From Marinomonas ostreistagni (GTDB taxonomy: Bacteria; Pseudomonadota; Gammaproteobacteria; Pseudomonadales; Marinomonadaceae): a stretch of DNA of 64,000 nucleotides. Positions 1 through 8,113 of this stretch are shown here, piece by piece. A model generated the notes under the pieces. It was not told the origin of the DNA, made no database searches, and worked only from the letters and a program-made list of their open reading frames with translations. The stretch is taken from contig NZ_JAEMUH010000001.1 in the NCBI RefSeq assembly GCF_016461785.1, positions 1-64,000 of the forward strand. Reading direction: 5' to 3'. Numbering within the stretch: position 1 is the first letter of the stretch; every line of letters starts with the position of its first letter. A program made the translations under genes and the position numbers.

Positions 1-27
1 ACGATCTTACATGCCCAAATGCCGTTC

Positions 28-42
28 CCGCGGAAACCGCGG
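28..42. other. GC-rich hairpin downstream of astB
   Basis: CCGCGG-AAA-CCGCGG forms a 6-bp perfect stem just past the astB stop on the minus strand. No clear T-tract follows, so it may be an intercistronic RNA structure rather than a terminator. The next gene lies outside the window. Confidence 0.35.
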
Positions 43-47
43 TGACA

Positions 48-1397
48 TTATGCTTGTTGGAACTCGTAAACGCTGCCTAACCGTAGTATTTGAGTGAGTT
101 CGTCCAGTGCTTGGCGCGATTCCATTAGTAGGCTTGGATCTGCTAAGTCTGCTTCCACCAAACGATCTCGGTAATGTTTCTCTACCCAAGACGTTAGTGA
201 GTTGTATAGAGCATCATTCATCAAGGTCGCTGGGTTTACGGCTGCAACTTCTTCCGCTGTCATGGCTACTCGAAGACGCAAACATGCAGGTCCACCACCA
301 TTGCTCATACTCTGTTTCAAGTCGAACACTTGGACTTCTTTGATGGGCGTATCTTGCTGGATAAGCTTCTGTAAGTAGCTCCACACACGCTCATTTTGCT
401 GCACTTCGCCAGGTACGATCAGTGTCATGGTGCCATCTGTTTTGCTCAATAGTTGGCTATTGAAAAGGTAAGATTGCACACAGTCTTCTACCGACACTTC
501 GTTATTAGGTACTTCTACAAAGTAAAGCGTCTTCTCTTGATCGCCCCAAGCTTGACGTAAGTCGGCTTGCATTTGCGCCGTATCAAGGAAGGCTTTCTCA
601 TGATAAAAGTGCACATTGCCATTACCAACAGCGATCACATCGTTGTGGAAGACGCCTGCATCAATCACATCTGGATGCTGCTGAACGAACACCGCTCCAT
701 GATCTGATAGGCCATGATTCCTTGCGACCGCCTGAGAAGCTTCCAAGGTGTGGCGCGCAGGGAAACGTTGTGGGCGTGCCATGGCGGTGTTAAATGCAGA
801 CATGCCATAGACAAATAATTCGACACCTGGTTTGCCATAGTCTGAGCAGAAACGAGTGTGGTTGGCCGCCCCTTCATCACCAAAGTGATCCACGCTAGGC
901 AGAGCCGGGTGATGCGCAAAACGCGCTTGATCAGGGAAGGTGGCTTGTAAAATACGCCCCGTCACGGTGTGCTCAATGGAACGGTGAAACTTATTTACAA
1001 GGTTGGCTGGCGTAAAGTGTACACGGCCATCCTTAGTGTCGGCACTTGGCGATACAGTGGCCGCATTGGCTGTCCACATACAGGAAGCCGAGCTTACCGC
1101 AGCCAAAAGCTTTGGTGCTTTGCTAACCGCTTCTGCGAGAACCTGTTGATCTGTCCCAGTAAAGCCTAACGCTCGTAATGTTGGGATGTGTGGGCGTTCA
1201 TGAGGAGCCAAAACCCCTTGTACAAATCCCATGTCTGTCAGAGCTTTCATTTTGGTTAACCCTTGCAGCGCAGCGGCTTTAGGGTTGGATGGTTTGGCAG
1301 AGTTCAGGGATGATGCCACGTTACCGTAGGATAAGCCGCTGTAGTTGTGAGTGGGTCCCACTAAACCATCAAAGTTGGCTTCGATTGCTGGTTTCAT
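48..1397 (-). CDS. astB: N-succinylarginine dihydrolase (AST pathway)
   Basis: Second enzyme of the arginine succinyltransferase pathway; it hydrolyses N2-succinylarginine to N2-succinylornithine, CO2 and two ammonia in the cytoplasm. The 449 residues match the family length (about 447). Likely catalytic residues of this amidinotransferase-fold enzyme are visible: Glu175 in [10 protein letters not shown], His251 in [10 protein letters not shown] and Cys372 near the C terminus in [10 protein letters not shown]. The ATG is preceded by TTAGAGGTAATT. It lies 26 bp after astD on the same strand and is surely co-transcribed with it. Assignment is by motif recognition and operon context; I see nothing odd. 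Confidence 0.96.
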   Translation of the reverse strand: MKPAIEANFDGLVGPTHNYSGLSYGNVASSLNSAKPSNPKAAALQGLTKMKALTDMGFVQGVLAPHERPHIPTLRALGFTGTDQQVLAEAVSKAPKLLAAVSSASCMWTANAATVSPSADTKDGRVHFTPANLVNKFHRSIEHTVTGRILQATFPDQARFAHHPALPSVDHFGDEGAANHTRFCSDYGKPGVELFVYGMSAFNTAMARPQRFPARHTLEASQAVARNHGLSDHGAVFVQQHPDVIDAGVFHNDVIAVGNGNVHFYHEKAFLDTAQMQADLRQAWGDQEKTLYFVEVPNNEVSVEDCVQSYLFNSQLLSKTDGTMTLIVPGEVQQNERVWSYLQKLIQQDTPIKEVQVFDLKQSMSNGGGPACLRLRVAMTAEEVAAVNPATLMNDALYNSLTSWVEKHYRDRLVEADLADPSLLMESRQALDELTQILRLGSVYEFQQA

Positions 1398-1423
1398 AAT
1401 TACCTCTAAGATTGATGATACGA

Positions 1424-2896
1424 CTACAGAGTTAAGCCATTGGGTAAAGTATCAGGAACGTTCAATGCCTCTACTTCGATGCTTGCTACTGGGTATGCAC
1501 AGTAGTCAGCCGCGTAGTAAGCACTTGCTCTATGGTTGCCGCTGGCGCCGGTACCACCGAATGGGGCAGCGCTAGACGCACCTGTCGTCTGACGGTTCCA
1601 GTTGATGATGCCTGCACGTGAATGTTGCAAGAACCATTCGTATTCACTGCGTTCATCGGACAAAATGCCCGCCGATAAGCCAAAGCGAGTACGGTTTGCA
1701 ATGTCCATCGCCTGTTCCATGGAGTCATAGCGAATCACAGTGAGCAGTGGGCCAAAGTATTCTAAATCTGGTAGTTCGGACAGAATGCTGGTGGCATCAA
1801 CAATGCCTGGTGTGACAAAGCCAGTATTTGCATCACCACGGTTCATAGGCACGACAGGTTCGGCACCTAGCGTCACAAGTTTTAGGTAGTTTTGTAGCAA
1901 AGCATCGGCTGCTTTAGCTGAGACTACTGGCCCCATAAATGGCTGTGGATCAGCGTCGAATCGGTCAACGTTCAGAGCTTTAGTGGCAGTGGCTAGTTGA
2001 GCAAGAATCGCATCACCATGAGCCCCCTTTGGTAGCAACAGACGACGGGCACAGGTGCAGCGTTGGCCAGCAGATAAAAAGGCTGACTGGATGATTTCAT
2101 AGACCACTGCGCGGATATCTTGTGTCTTTTCAGAAACAAGCAGAGGGTTATTGCCGCCCATTTCAAGGGCTAGGATTTTGCCCGGATGACCTGAGAATTG
2201 TTTATGCAACACATGACCCACTTCAGGGCTACCAGTGAAGAAAAGACCATCGATATCATCATGGTTAGCTAGGGCAATCCCTGTTTCGCGCTCACCTTGT
2301 ACCATGTTCAAAACGCCCGCAGGAATCCCTGCTTGGTGCCACAACTGCAATACCAAGTCTGACACGGCTGGTGTTAGCTCACTGGGTTTAAATACAATGG
2401 TGTTACCTGCGATTAAAGCAGGCACAATGTGCCCATTGGGTAAGTGTGCAGGGAAGTTATAAGGGCCAAAAACAGCGACAACACCATGTGGACGGTGACG
2501 TAATACCGCTGTGGCTCCCGGCATGTCACTGGATTTTGTGCCAGTACGTTCGTTGTAGGCCTGCTTTGAAATTCCAACTTTGCCAATCATTGCAGCCACT
2601 TCGGTACGGGTTTCCCAGATAGGTTTACCGGTTTCACGACTGATCAGTGTCGCGATGGCTTCAGTGTTCTCTTTCACTAATTCAGCAAAGCGATCAATGA
2701 TACTAAGGCGTTCTTCGATTGGGCGGTTAGCCCAAGCTGGGAAAGCTTGGCGAGCGCTAGTGATCGCTTGGTCTACTTGCTCAGCTGAAGCACCGTTACC
2801 TTGCCACACTTGGCTACTATCCGCAGAGTCAGTGGAGGTAAATGCTGGGCCGTTGCCTTGGACCCATTGTTGATTGATGTAATGTTGCTGTTTCAT
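1424..2896 (-). CDS. astD: Succinylglutamate-semialdehyde dehydrogenase
   Basis: NAD-dependent oxidation of N-succinylglutamate 5-semialdehyde to N-succinylglutamate, the fourth AST step. The 490-residue aldehyde dehydrogenase has the expected landmarks: Asn147 in [13 protein letters not shown], general-base Glu245 in [10 protein letters not shown] and nucleophile Cys280 in [11 protein letters not shown]. Start ATG has AAGGAGCTAGC upstream. It sits between aruG (27 bp upstream) and astB (26 bp downstream), the Pseudomonas-like order. The substrate assignment rests mainly on that neighbourhood, since general ALDH motifs do not fix it. Confidence 0.95.
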   Translation of the reverse strand: MKQQHYINQQWVQGNGPAFTSTDSADSSQVWQGNGASAEQVDQAITSARQAFPAWANRPIEERLSIIDRFAELVKENTEAIATLISRETGKPIWETRTEVAAMIGKVGISKQAYNERTGTKSSDMPGATAVLRHRPHGVVAVFGPYNFPAHLPNGHIVPALIAGNTIVFKPSELTPAVSDLVLQLWHQAGIPAGVLNMVQGERETGIALANHDDIDGLFFTGSPEVGHVLHKQFSGHPGKILALEMGGNNPLLVSEKTQDIRAVVYEIIQSAFLSAGQRCTCARRLLLPKGAHGDAILAQLATATKALNVDRFDADPQPFMGPVVSAKAADALLQNYLKLVTLGAEPVVPMNRGDANTGFVTPGIVDATSILSELPDLEYFGPLLTVIRYDSMEQAMDIANRTRFGLSAGILSDERSEYEWFLQHSRAGIINWNRQTTGASSAAPFGGTGASGNHRASAYYAADYCAYPVASIEVEALNVPDTLPNGLTL

Positions 2897-2923
2897 GCTA
2901 GCTCCTTAACTTAAATCTTGGCT

Positions 2924-3967
2924 TTAGTGGCGAGTATGCGAATGTAATTCCACGATACGAATAGGCTCTTTGTGTTGGACTTTGAGAGCATCCGCTTCTT
3001 CCTGTGTTAGCACTAACCCACTACCTGGAGGTGAAGCGCGTTGAATGAGAATGCAGCGGAAGTCTTCAAGCTTCGCATTGGACACTAAGTAATAAATGCC
3101 TTCTCCAGTATTCTTTGGCTCACCAACTGTGGCCAGTACTAGGCGGCTATCTCGTACGGCTCGGATATCTTCAATTCGCGCTTCAAGAGTCGGGCCACCA
3201 TCAAAAATATCGACGTAGTTTTCAAAGCGGAACCCTTCTTGCTCTAGTAGGCGGCGAGCAGGCTCAGTGTTTCTATGAACTTTGCCCAGTACATCGCGCG
3301 CTTCTTGAGGTAGTAAGTTCACGTAAACAGGATTATTCGGCATCAGTTCAGCGATAAATTGTTTGTTACCTTGGGCAGTCAGCTCATCTGCTCTTTCAAA
3401 GTCGATAGAAAAGAACTGGCGACCTAGGCTTTCCCAAAGAGGAGATACGCCTTGTTCATCACAAACACCACGCATTTCAGCAAAGATTTTTTCAGTAAAT
3501 CGCTCAGGAAATTGAGCAAGGAACATAAAGCGACATTTCGACAGTAATTGTCCATTACGTGAATGGCGGTAGTTTTCTTCTAAAAAGAGCGTGCAGACTT
3601 CACTTACACCGGTAAAGTCATTATTCAGTATTAAGGTTGGATGAATATTATGGATGCCCAGCTCTCGAGAAGAGTGCGTAATCGTACCAATATGATAGCT
3701 GTAAAACGGTTCGTCTAAACCTACCGTGGCAAGCAGCCCAGAGGTGCCAACAATAGCCCCTGTTTCTGTGTCTTCCAACACAAATAGGTAAGATTCATTG
3801 CCTGGAGCAGGAATCGTTTCTTTTTTAAATGAGTACTCAGACAACTCAATCTTACGTTTAAGAATCTCTTCATCTGCTACCAGTGAAGTAAAGCCCACAC
3901 CTGTTAGGGCTGCCAGGCGATAAAGCTCTTCCAAATCATCTTTGCGAATTGAGCGTATAACCATCAT
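2924..3967 (-). CDS. aruG: Arginine N-succinyltransferase, beta-type subunit (AruG/AstA)
   Basis: Transfers succinyl from succinyl-CoA to the alpha-amino group of arginine, the first AST step. The 347-residue AstA-family protein begins with a GNAT-like N terminus (VIRSIRKDDLEELYRLA) and carries the family signatures PGNESYLFVLED (about 76-87) and FYSYHIGTITH. A paralogue with the same architecture lies immediately upstream (4019-5032). In Pseudomonas the enzyme is a heteromer of AruF and AruG, and gene order here (F-G-D-B) fits this copy being AruG. Two adjacent ATG codons are possible starts. F/G labelling is by order, not by alignment. Confidence 0.9.
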   Translation of the reverse strand: MMVIRSIRKDDLEELYRLAALTGVGFTSLVADEEILKRKIELSEYSFKKETIPAPGNESYLFVLEDTETGAIVGTSGLLATVGLDEPFYSYHIGTITHSSRELGIHNIHPTLILNNDFTGVSEVCTLFLEENYRHSRNGQLLSKCRFMFLAQFPERFTEKIFAEMRGVCDEQGVSPLWESLGRQFFSIDFERADELTAQGNKQFIAELMPNNPVYVNLLPQEARDVLGKVHRNTEPARRLLEQEGFRFENYVDIFDGGPTLEARIEDIRAVRDSRLVLATVGEPKNTGEGIYYLVSNAKLEDFRCILIQRASPPGSGLVLTQEEADALKVQHKEPIRIVELHSHTRH

Positions 3968-4018
3968 AGTGGTGTTCCTCGTAATACTTCAAAAAGGGCG
4001 TTGATACGCCTTCTAACA

Positions 4019-5032
4019 TTAAAATTTAGACCATTGAATTAGGCTACCCGAGTGGATGCCTAGACAGTCTTGAATATTTTCATTTAATACTAGACCTGCC
4101 ACTTGAGACTCGGCTTGTGCGCAAGTCACCCGAAAATCAGACAGGTGTCCGGCAGCAACGAGGAAAGACTCTTCGCTGCTGAAATTTGGATCAATCAGGG
4201 CTTTTCCTTGGCGTTGATCGGAAACGGTTTTTAAGTCTGAAACTCTCGCTTCAATGGTTGGGCCCGCGTCAAATGGATCAACATAATCTCGGAAGACAAA
4301 GCCTTCTTCTAACAAGATGTTTGCGACTTGCTCCGAGTCTTGATGAATGACGCCAATACATTCTTGGGCTTCTTCAGGAAGAGTAGGCACATAAATCGGG
4401 TAACGGGGCATGAGCTCTGCGATGAAGAGTTTATTGCTGATGCCTGAAAGGTAGTCCGCTTTTTTGAAGTCCATACTGAAGAAGTGGCGACCGAGGGCCT
4501 CCCAAAAAGCTGAGTAGCCTTTATGATCACTTTCACCGCGAATTTCTGCGAAGACTTTGTGTGTGAAACGATCTGGATGGCGTGCAATAAACAATAAACG
4601 TGCTCTGGAAAGTAATGATAAGGCTTCTTCATTTTGATGAGCCTTATCTAAAACCATAGCGTTTAAGCGACTCGTACCGCTGTAGTCTTGGCACAAAAAC
4701 AGAGCGGGTATGCGGTTATGAATCTGCAGTTGTGGTGAGGCGTGTACCACATCGTCGATGCGGTAGCTGTAGAATGGTGCATCGACGCCGACCATTGCAT
4801 CGATTGAACATGTGCCAACGATCTCTTGAGTTTCCTGCTCAACCATGACGAATAGGTATGACTCGTTACCAGGCTGTACCACGTCCGTAAGCAGAGATTG
4901 ACGAGATGTTGCGATTTTATCGTTCAAGCGCTCACGATTTGCGGGGAAGTTGGTAATACCAATCCCTGCATGGCGAGCCAAGCGCTCTAAAGCGGGTAAA
5001 TCCGGGAAATCTGCTGGTCTGACTAAATACAC
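4019..5032 (-). CDS. aruF: Arginine/ornithine succinyltransferase, alpha-type subunit (AruF)
   Basis: Paralogue of the following gene and likely its partner subunit in arginine (and possibly ornithine) succinylation. The 337 residues share the AstA signatures PGNESYLFVMVE, FYSYRIDDVVHASPQL and FIAELMPRYPIYVP. Start is GTG at 5032 preceded by AAGGAGCGTCTAG; it is the first gene of the visible aruF-aruG-astD-astB operon. In Pseudomonas the transaminase aruC/astC usually precedes aruF, but here a divergent DUF1653 gene does, so the transaminase must be elsewhere. The 135-bp upstream gap has a 7-bp inverted repeat (AATTACG at 5088-5094, CGTAATT at 5110-5116) that could be an operator. Confidence 0.9.
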   Translation of the reverse strand: MYLVRPADFPDLPALERLARHAGIGITNFPANRERLNDKIATSRQSLLTDVVQPGNESYLFVMVEQETQEIVGTCSIDAMVGVDAPFYSYRIDDVVHASPQLQIHNRIPALFLCQDYSGTSRLNAMVLDKAHQNEEALSLLSRARLLFIARHPDRFTHKVFAEIRGESDHKGYSAFWEALGRHFFSMDFKKADYLSGISNKLFIAELMPRYPIYVPTLPEEAQECIGVIHQDSEQVANILLEEGFVFRDYVDPFDAGPTIEARVSDLKTVSDQRQGKALIDPNFSSEESFLVAAGHLSDFRVTCAQAESQVAGLVLNENIQDCLGIHSGSLIQWSKF

Positions 5033-5167
5033 CTAGACGCTCCTTATGGATAAGCGGACAATACATCTATTATCGTTAATGGTTTGAAATTACGGTAGTT
5101 GCAAAGTTTCGTAATTGCGACCTTGCGTTCAAAAACTGAGACATTCTACGTCGAATTTAGGTAAATA

Positions 5168-5410
5168 ATGAAAAAAGCAACGTTAAAGCCAGGTGTGTAC
5201 CGTCATTACAAAGGCGCGGAATATTGGGTCGAACGTGTGGCAAAACACAGCGAAACAGAAGAAGAACTGGTGGTATACCAAGCTCTATATGGTGATTACA
5301 GTTGGTGGGTAAGACCTAAAGGTATGTTTCTAGAAAGTGTTGAGATAGAAGGGGAACTTATTCCTAGGTTTGATTGGATTCGTGCCGAGTATGATCCCTC
5401 GTCTAAATAA
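5168..5410 (+). CDS. DUF1653 domain protein
   Basis: Small 80-residue protein of the DUF1653 family. The typical pattern is visible: a start like KPGVYRHYKGAEYWV, then VVYQALYGDYSWWVRPKGMF, ending in a FDWI segment. No signal peptide or membrane segment, so probably cytoplasmic; molecular function is not known. AGG lies a few bases before the ATG. It is divergent from aruF and ends in a strong bidirectional terminator shared with the converging yjiH-like gene, so it is probably monocistronic. Confidence 0.85.
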   Translation: MKKATLKPGVYRHYKGAEYWVERVAKHSETEEELVVYQALYGDYSWWVRPKGMFLESVEIEGELIPRFDWIRAEYDPSSK

Positions 5411-5424
5411 ATAGTCTCTGCTGA

Positions 5425-5448
5425 AAAGGGCTCTAAATAGAGCCCTTT
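5425..5448. terminator. Bidirectional intrinsic terminator
   Basis: Perfect 10-bp stem AAAGGGCTCT / AGAGCCCTTT around an AAAT loop, with A/T flanks on both sides. It lies between the converging DUF1653 gene and yjiH-like gene and can serve both. Confidence 0.88.
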
Positions 5449-5462
5449 CTATTGCTTGTAAT

Positions 5463-6833
5463 CTAAAACACCAGATGCGCGACACCAGCAATCACAGGCA
5501 GTGTGATCAAGGTGCGTAAGATAAAGATGACAAACATTTCCAGTAAGTTGATTGGGATTCGGCTACCCAGAATCAAAGCACCGACTTCTGATAAATAGAT
5601 CAGCTGAGTAATGGAAACCGCGGCAATAACAAATCGTGTCATTTCATTATCAATGGACGCCGCCATAATAGATGGAATAAACATATCTGCAAAGCCTACC
5701 ACTAGGGTTTCAGAAGCCTTTACCGCTTCTGGTACCGATAGTAGCTCTAGCAGTGGAATGAACGGCTGGCCTAGAATACTGAAGATACTGGTGTTTTCTG
5801 CCACAACTAATGCCAATGTGCCAATTGCCATGACAACAGGTAAAACGCAAAAGACCATTTCAGCGGCATTTTTAGCACCATCGACAAGTACTGCTTTGGC
5901 ACCACGACTTTGTTCAGCTCGAGCGATAGCGCCCTGAATGCCTAGTCGCCAAAGTTCTCCTAGGGATTTGTTCGCTAATTCACATGTTTCGGCTTGTTCA
6001 CCATTTAGGTAGGCATTGGCTTTCCAGCGCAAAGGAGGAAGTCTTGGGATGATCAAAGCCGCGATAAATCCAGCTAATGATACAGCAAAGTAAAAGGGTA
6101 GAAATAAGTGCTCTAATTCGACCTGTGACACGACAACTAAGGCAAAGCTGATGGAGACCGCAGAAAATGTCGTAGCAATAACAGCCGCTTCACGCTTGGT
6201 ATACATGTTTTGTTCATACTGCTGACTGGTAAGCATGATTCCAACGGTACCGTCTCCTAACCAAGAAGTAATACAGTCTATGGAAGAGCGGCCAGGTAGG
6301 TTAAACAGCGGACGCATAATTTTACTCATTAAACTCCCCGCCAGTTCCAGTAAACCAAAATCCAGTAATAGAGGCAGAAGTAAACCTGCAAATAAGAACA
6401 CTGATAGTAAAGTAGGCATCAGTTCGTTCAATACCAAACCACCGGTATACTCGTGCCAAATCAGCTCTGGCCCGATACCATTGACAGTCATCATCGCAAA
6501 AACAGCCCCGAGAACCCGTAAGATCAGCCACGGGTAACTGGTAAGGAACAACGTGCTAATAAGTGCTTTGTCATGAAGTGGTTTAAATACCGTGGTGATC
6601 ACGGATAGAGAGGCTGCAATGCAAATTAACCCCGTCACAACACTTGGAGCGGATGTTCCCAGTAGTGCTTTAAATTCGCTGGCAAGTATCGCAATGGGAA
6701 TGGTGACACCGTCTTCGTAAGCAATGGGTGTCATGAACAAGAGTAGGCCTAGCAGAGATGGGATGATAAACATCCAAATGCTGGCGCGATTTGTACTAGC
6801 GTCTTCGTAAGAGGCGCTGACTTTATTCGGCAT
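5463..6833 (-). CDS. YjiH-family membrane protein with nucleoside-recognition (Gate) domain
   Basis: A 456-residue polytopic inner-membrane protein with about ten hydrophobic segments. The N-terminal stretch (residues 18-40) is a first membrane segment, and the middle carries a Gate-type region around SWLGDGTVGIMLTSQQYEQN. It looks like the YjiH/COG3314 group, whose transported substrate is not established. ATG is preceded by AAAAGGACCACAAG. The gene is single, ending at a bidirectional terminator, with an unusual inverted repeat upstream (6922-6955). Proximity to arginine catabolism genes hints at an amino-acid-related role, but that is only inference. Confidence 0.8.
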   Translation of the reverse strand: MPNKVSASYEDASTNRASIWMFIIPSLLGLLLFMTPIAYEDGVTIPIAILASEFKALLGTSAPSVVTGLICIAASLSVITTVFKPLHDKALISTLFLTSYPWLILRVLGAVFAMMTVNGIGPELIWHEYTGGLVLNELMPTLLSVFLFAGLLLPLLLDFGLLELAGSLMSKIMRPLFNLPGRSSIDCITSWLGDGTVGIMLTSQQYEQNMYTKREAAVIATTFSAVSISFALVVVSQVELEHLFLPFYFAVSLAGFIAALIIPRLPPLRWKANAYLNGEQAETCELANKSLGELWRLGIQGAIARAEQSRGAKAVLVDGAKNAAEMVFCVLPVVMAIGTLALVVAENTSIFSILGQPFIPLLELLSVPEAVKASETLVVGFADMFIPSIMAASIDNEMTRFVIAAVSITQLIYLSEVGALILGSRIPINLLEMFVIFILRTLITLPVIAGVAHLVF

Positions 6834-6921
6834 CTTGTGGTCCTTTTCCTAATGATTCTTTTAATAATTTTCGGTGGGGCAATACTAACTTTCGAAGCTG
6901 TGATGGCAATTTATTTCAAGT

Positions 6922-6955
6922 AATGCGATCAAAAAACGTTATTTTTGGTCGCATT
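6922..6955. promoter_or_regulatory. 14-bp imperfect inverted repeat upstream of the yjiH-like gene
   Basis: AATGCGATCAAAAA (6922-6935) and TTTTTGGTCGCATT (6942-6955) are complementary except at one position, with a 6-bp centre. It lies about 90-120 bp before the yjiH-like start, a good place for an operator. No T-run follows on either strand, which argues against a terminator. Confidence 0.5.
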
Positions 6956-7031
6956 ATCAAAGGTTTTTAAGAGATGTCGAGAAAAGTTATAAAAAATTGA
7001 CTGATTGGTTAAGGGTTATGCGGTGTCACAA

Positions 7032-7059
7032 AAAAAGAGCTTCCAAAGAAGCTCTTTTT
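7032..7059 (-). terminator. Intrinsic terminator after the LysR gene
   Basis: A 12-bp perfect stem (AAAAAGAGCTTC / GAAGCTCTTTTT) around CAAA, 27 bp beyond the LysR stop on the minus strand, with A/T-rich flanks on both sides. Confidence 0.85.
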
Positions 7060-7085
7060 ACAACCTCAAATACATTAATAAGTCA

Positions 7086-8063
7086 TTACTCGTGGTTAAA
7101 GACCCATGGCGAGGAATGCATAAAGGAGAGTACTTGCTCCCTAAACCAACGGTGTGCTGGATCTTTATCAAAACGCTCATGCCAACATAGTTGGATTGGA
7201 TGACGTCCATTATATGGATCTGCTTCTACCGCATCAGCAGGTAAAGGCAACACTTTGACGTTAGAGAAACCTTCTTTACAAGATGAAATATTCGAGAACA
7301 TGGTGCCTAATTGGGCGGACCCGATTAAAGCCATACCACGCTTAACGGCTTCGATGGCTACAGCGATGCTGTCTGTTTCAATTTTAGGCTCAATAACGTA
7401 ACCAATTTTTTCGAGCTTCTCTATGGTGACACTGGTGGTCGCGCTGTGAAAACTTCGAATATTAAAGACCACCATTTTATGATCTAGTAAGTCTTTTAAA
7501 AGAACTTCATCTTGAAAGTATAAAGGGTGAGCTTCACTCAAAATGACGCAGGCATCCATAGTACCAATCATTTTACTGCGAATATTATTCGGAGTAGATT
7601 CGGCATTTATGATGCCAACATCGGCACCGTTGAGCAGGTCATCGAAGCCATCATCGCTCCAGTTACTGGTCATTAGGCGAATGTTAGGTGCTTGATAGTG
7701 AAGCATCGCCAAAAGCGGTTCAATAAACGTTAGCAGTAGCTCTTCATCCGCTTTGATACTAAAGCGGCGCTTTAAAGTCGCCTGATCAAAGTGAGTGGGC
7801 TGAAGCAGGTTAGACATTGAACCTAAGATTGGGGTGATTTGTTCATGTAGCTCATAAGCACGCGAAGTAGGGCTCAGACCATAAGCTTGTCGGGTGAAAA
7901 GAGGGTCTTTGAAAAGTTCACGTAGGCGCTGTAGAGATTTACTCAAAGCAGGTTGGGTAACACCCAATCGTTCTGCTGCTCTAGAAACACTGCACTCTTC
8001 TAATATGACTTCGAATGATACCAAGAGTTTGATATCGAGTTTTAGTAGATCGTTTATTTGCAT
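7086..8063 (-). CDS. LysR-family transcriptional regulator
   Basis: A 325-residue LTTR. The N-terminal winged helix-turn-helix is clear (ECSVSRAAERLGVTQPALSK, about residues 25-45), followed by a periplasmic-binding-protein-like effector domain. I chose ATG at 8063; a TTG at 8075 in frame is also possible. It lies directly downstream of the RND pump on the same strand but is separated from it by a hairpin terminator (8078-8104), so it likely has its own promoter. The spaced position makes it a candidate regulator of the pump; no target site is recognisable. Confidence 0.9.
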   Translation of the reverse strand: MQINDLLKLDIKLLVSFEVILEECSVSRAAERLGVTQPALSKSLQRLRELFKDPLFTRQAYGLSPTSRAYELHEQITPILGSMSNLLQPTHFDQATLKRRFSIKADEELLLTFIEPLLAMLHYQAPNIRLMTSNWSDDGFDDLLNGADVGIINAESTPNNIRSKMIGTMDACVILSEAHPLYFQDEVLLKDLLDHKMVVFNIRSFHSATTSVTIEKLEKIGYVIEPKIETDSIAVAIEAVKRGMALIGSAQLGTMFSNISSCKEGFSNVKVLPLPADAVEADPYNGRHPIQLCWHERFDKDPAHRWFREQVLSFMHSSPWVFNHE

Positions 8064-8077
8064 CGTTTTATCCAAAA

Positions 8078-8104
8078 TACCTCAGCTCCTTAGGAGCTGA
8101 GGTA
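8078..8104 (-). terminator. Intrinsic terminator after the RND pump gene
   Basis: A 12-bp perfect stem TACCTCAGCTCC / GGAGCTGAGGTA with TTA loop, starting 9 bp past the pump stop. On the minus strand it is followed by TATTTTGG, a modest T-rich tail. Confidence 0.75.
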
Positions 8105-8113
8105 ACAGTGCGA

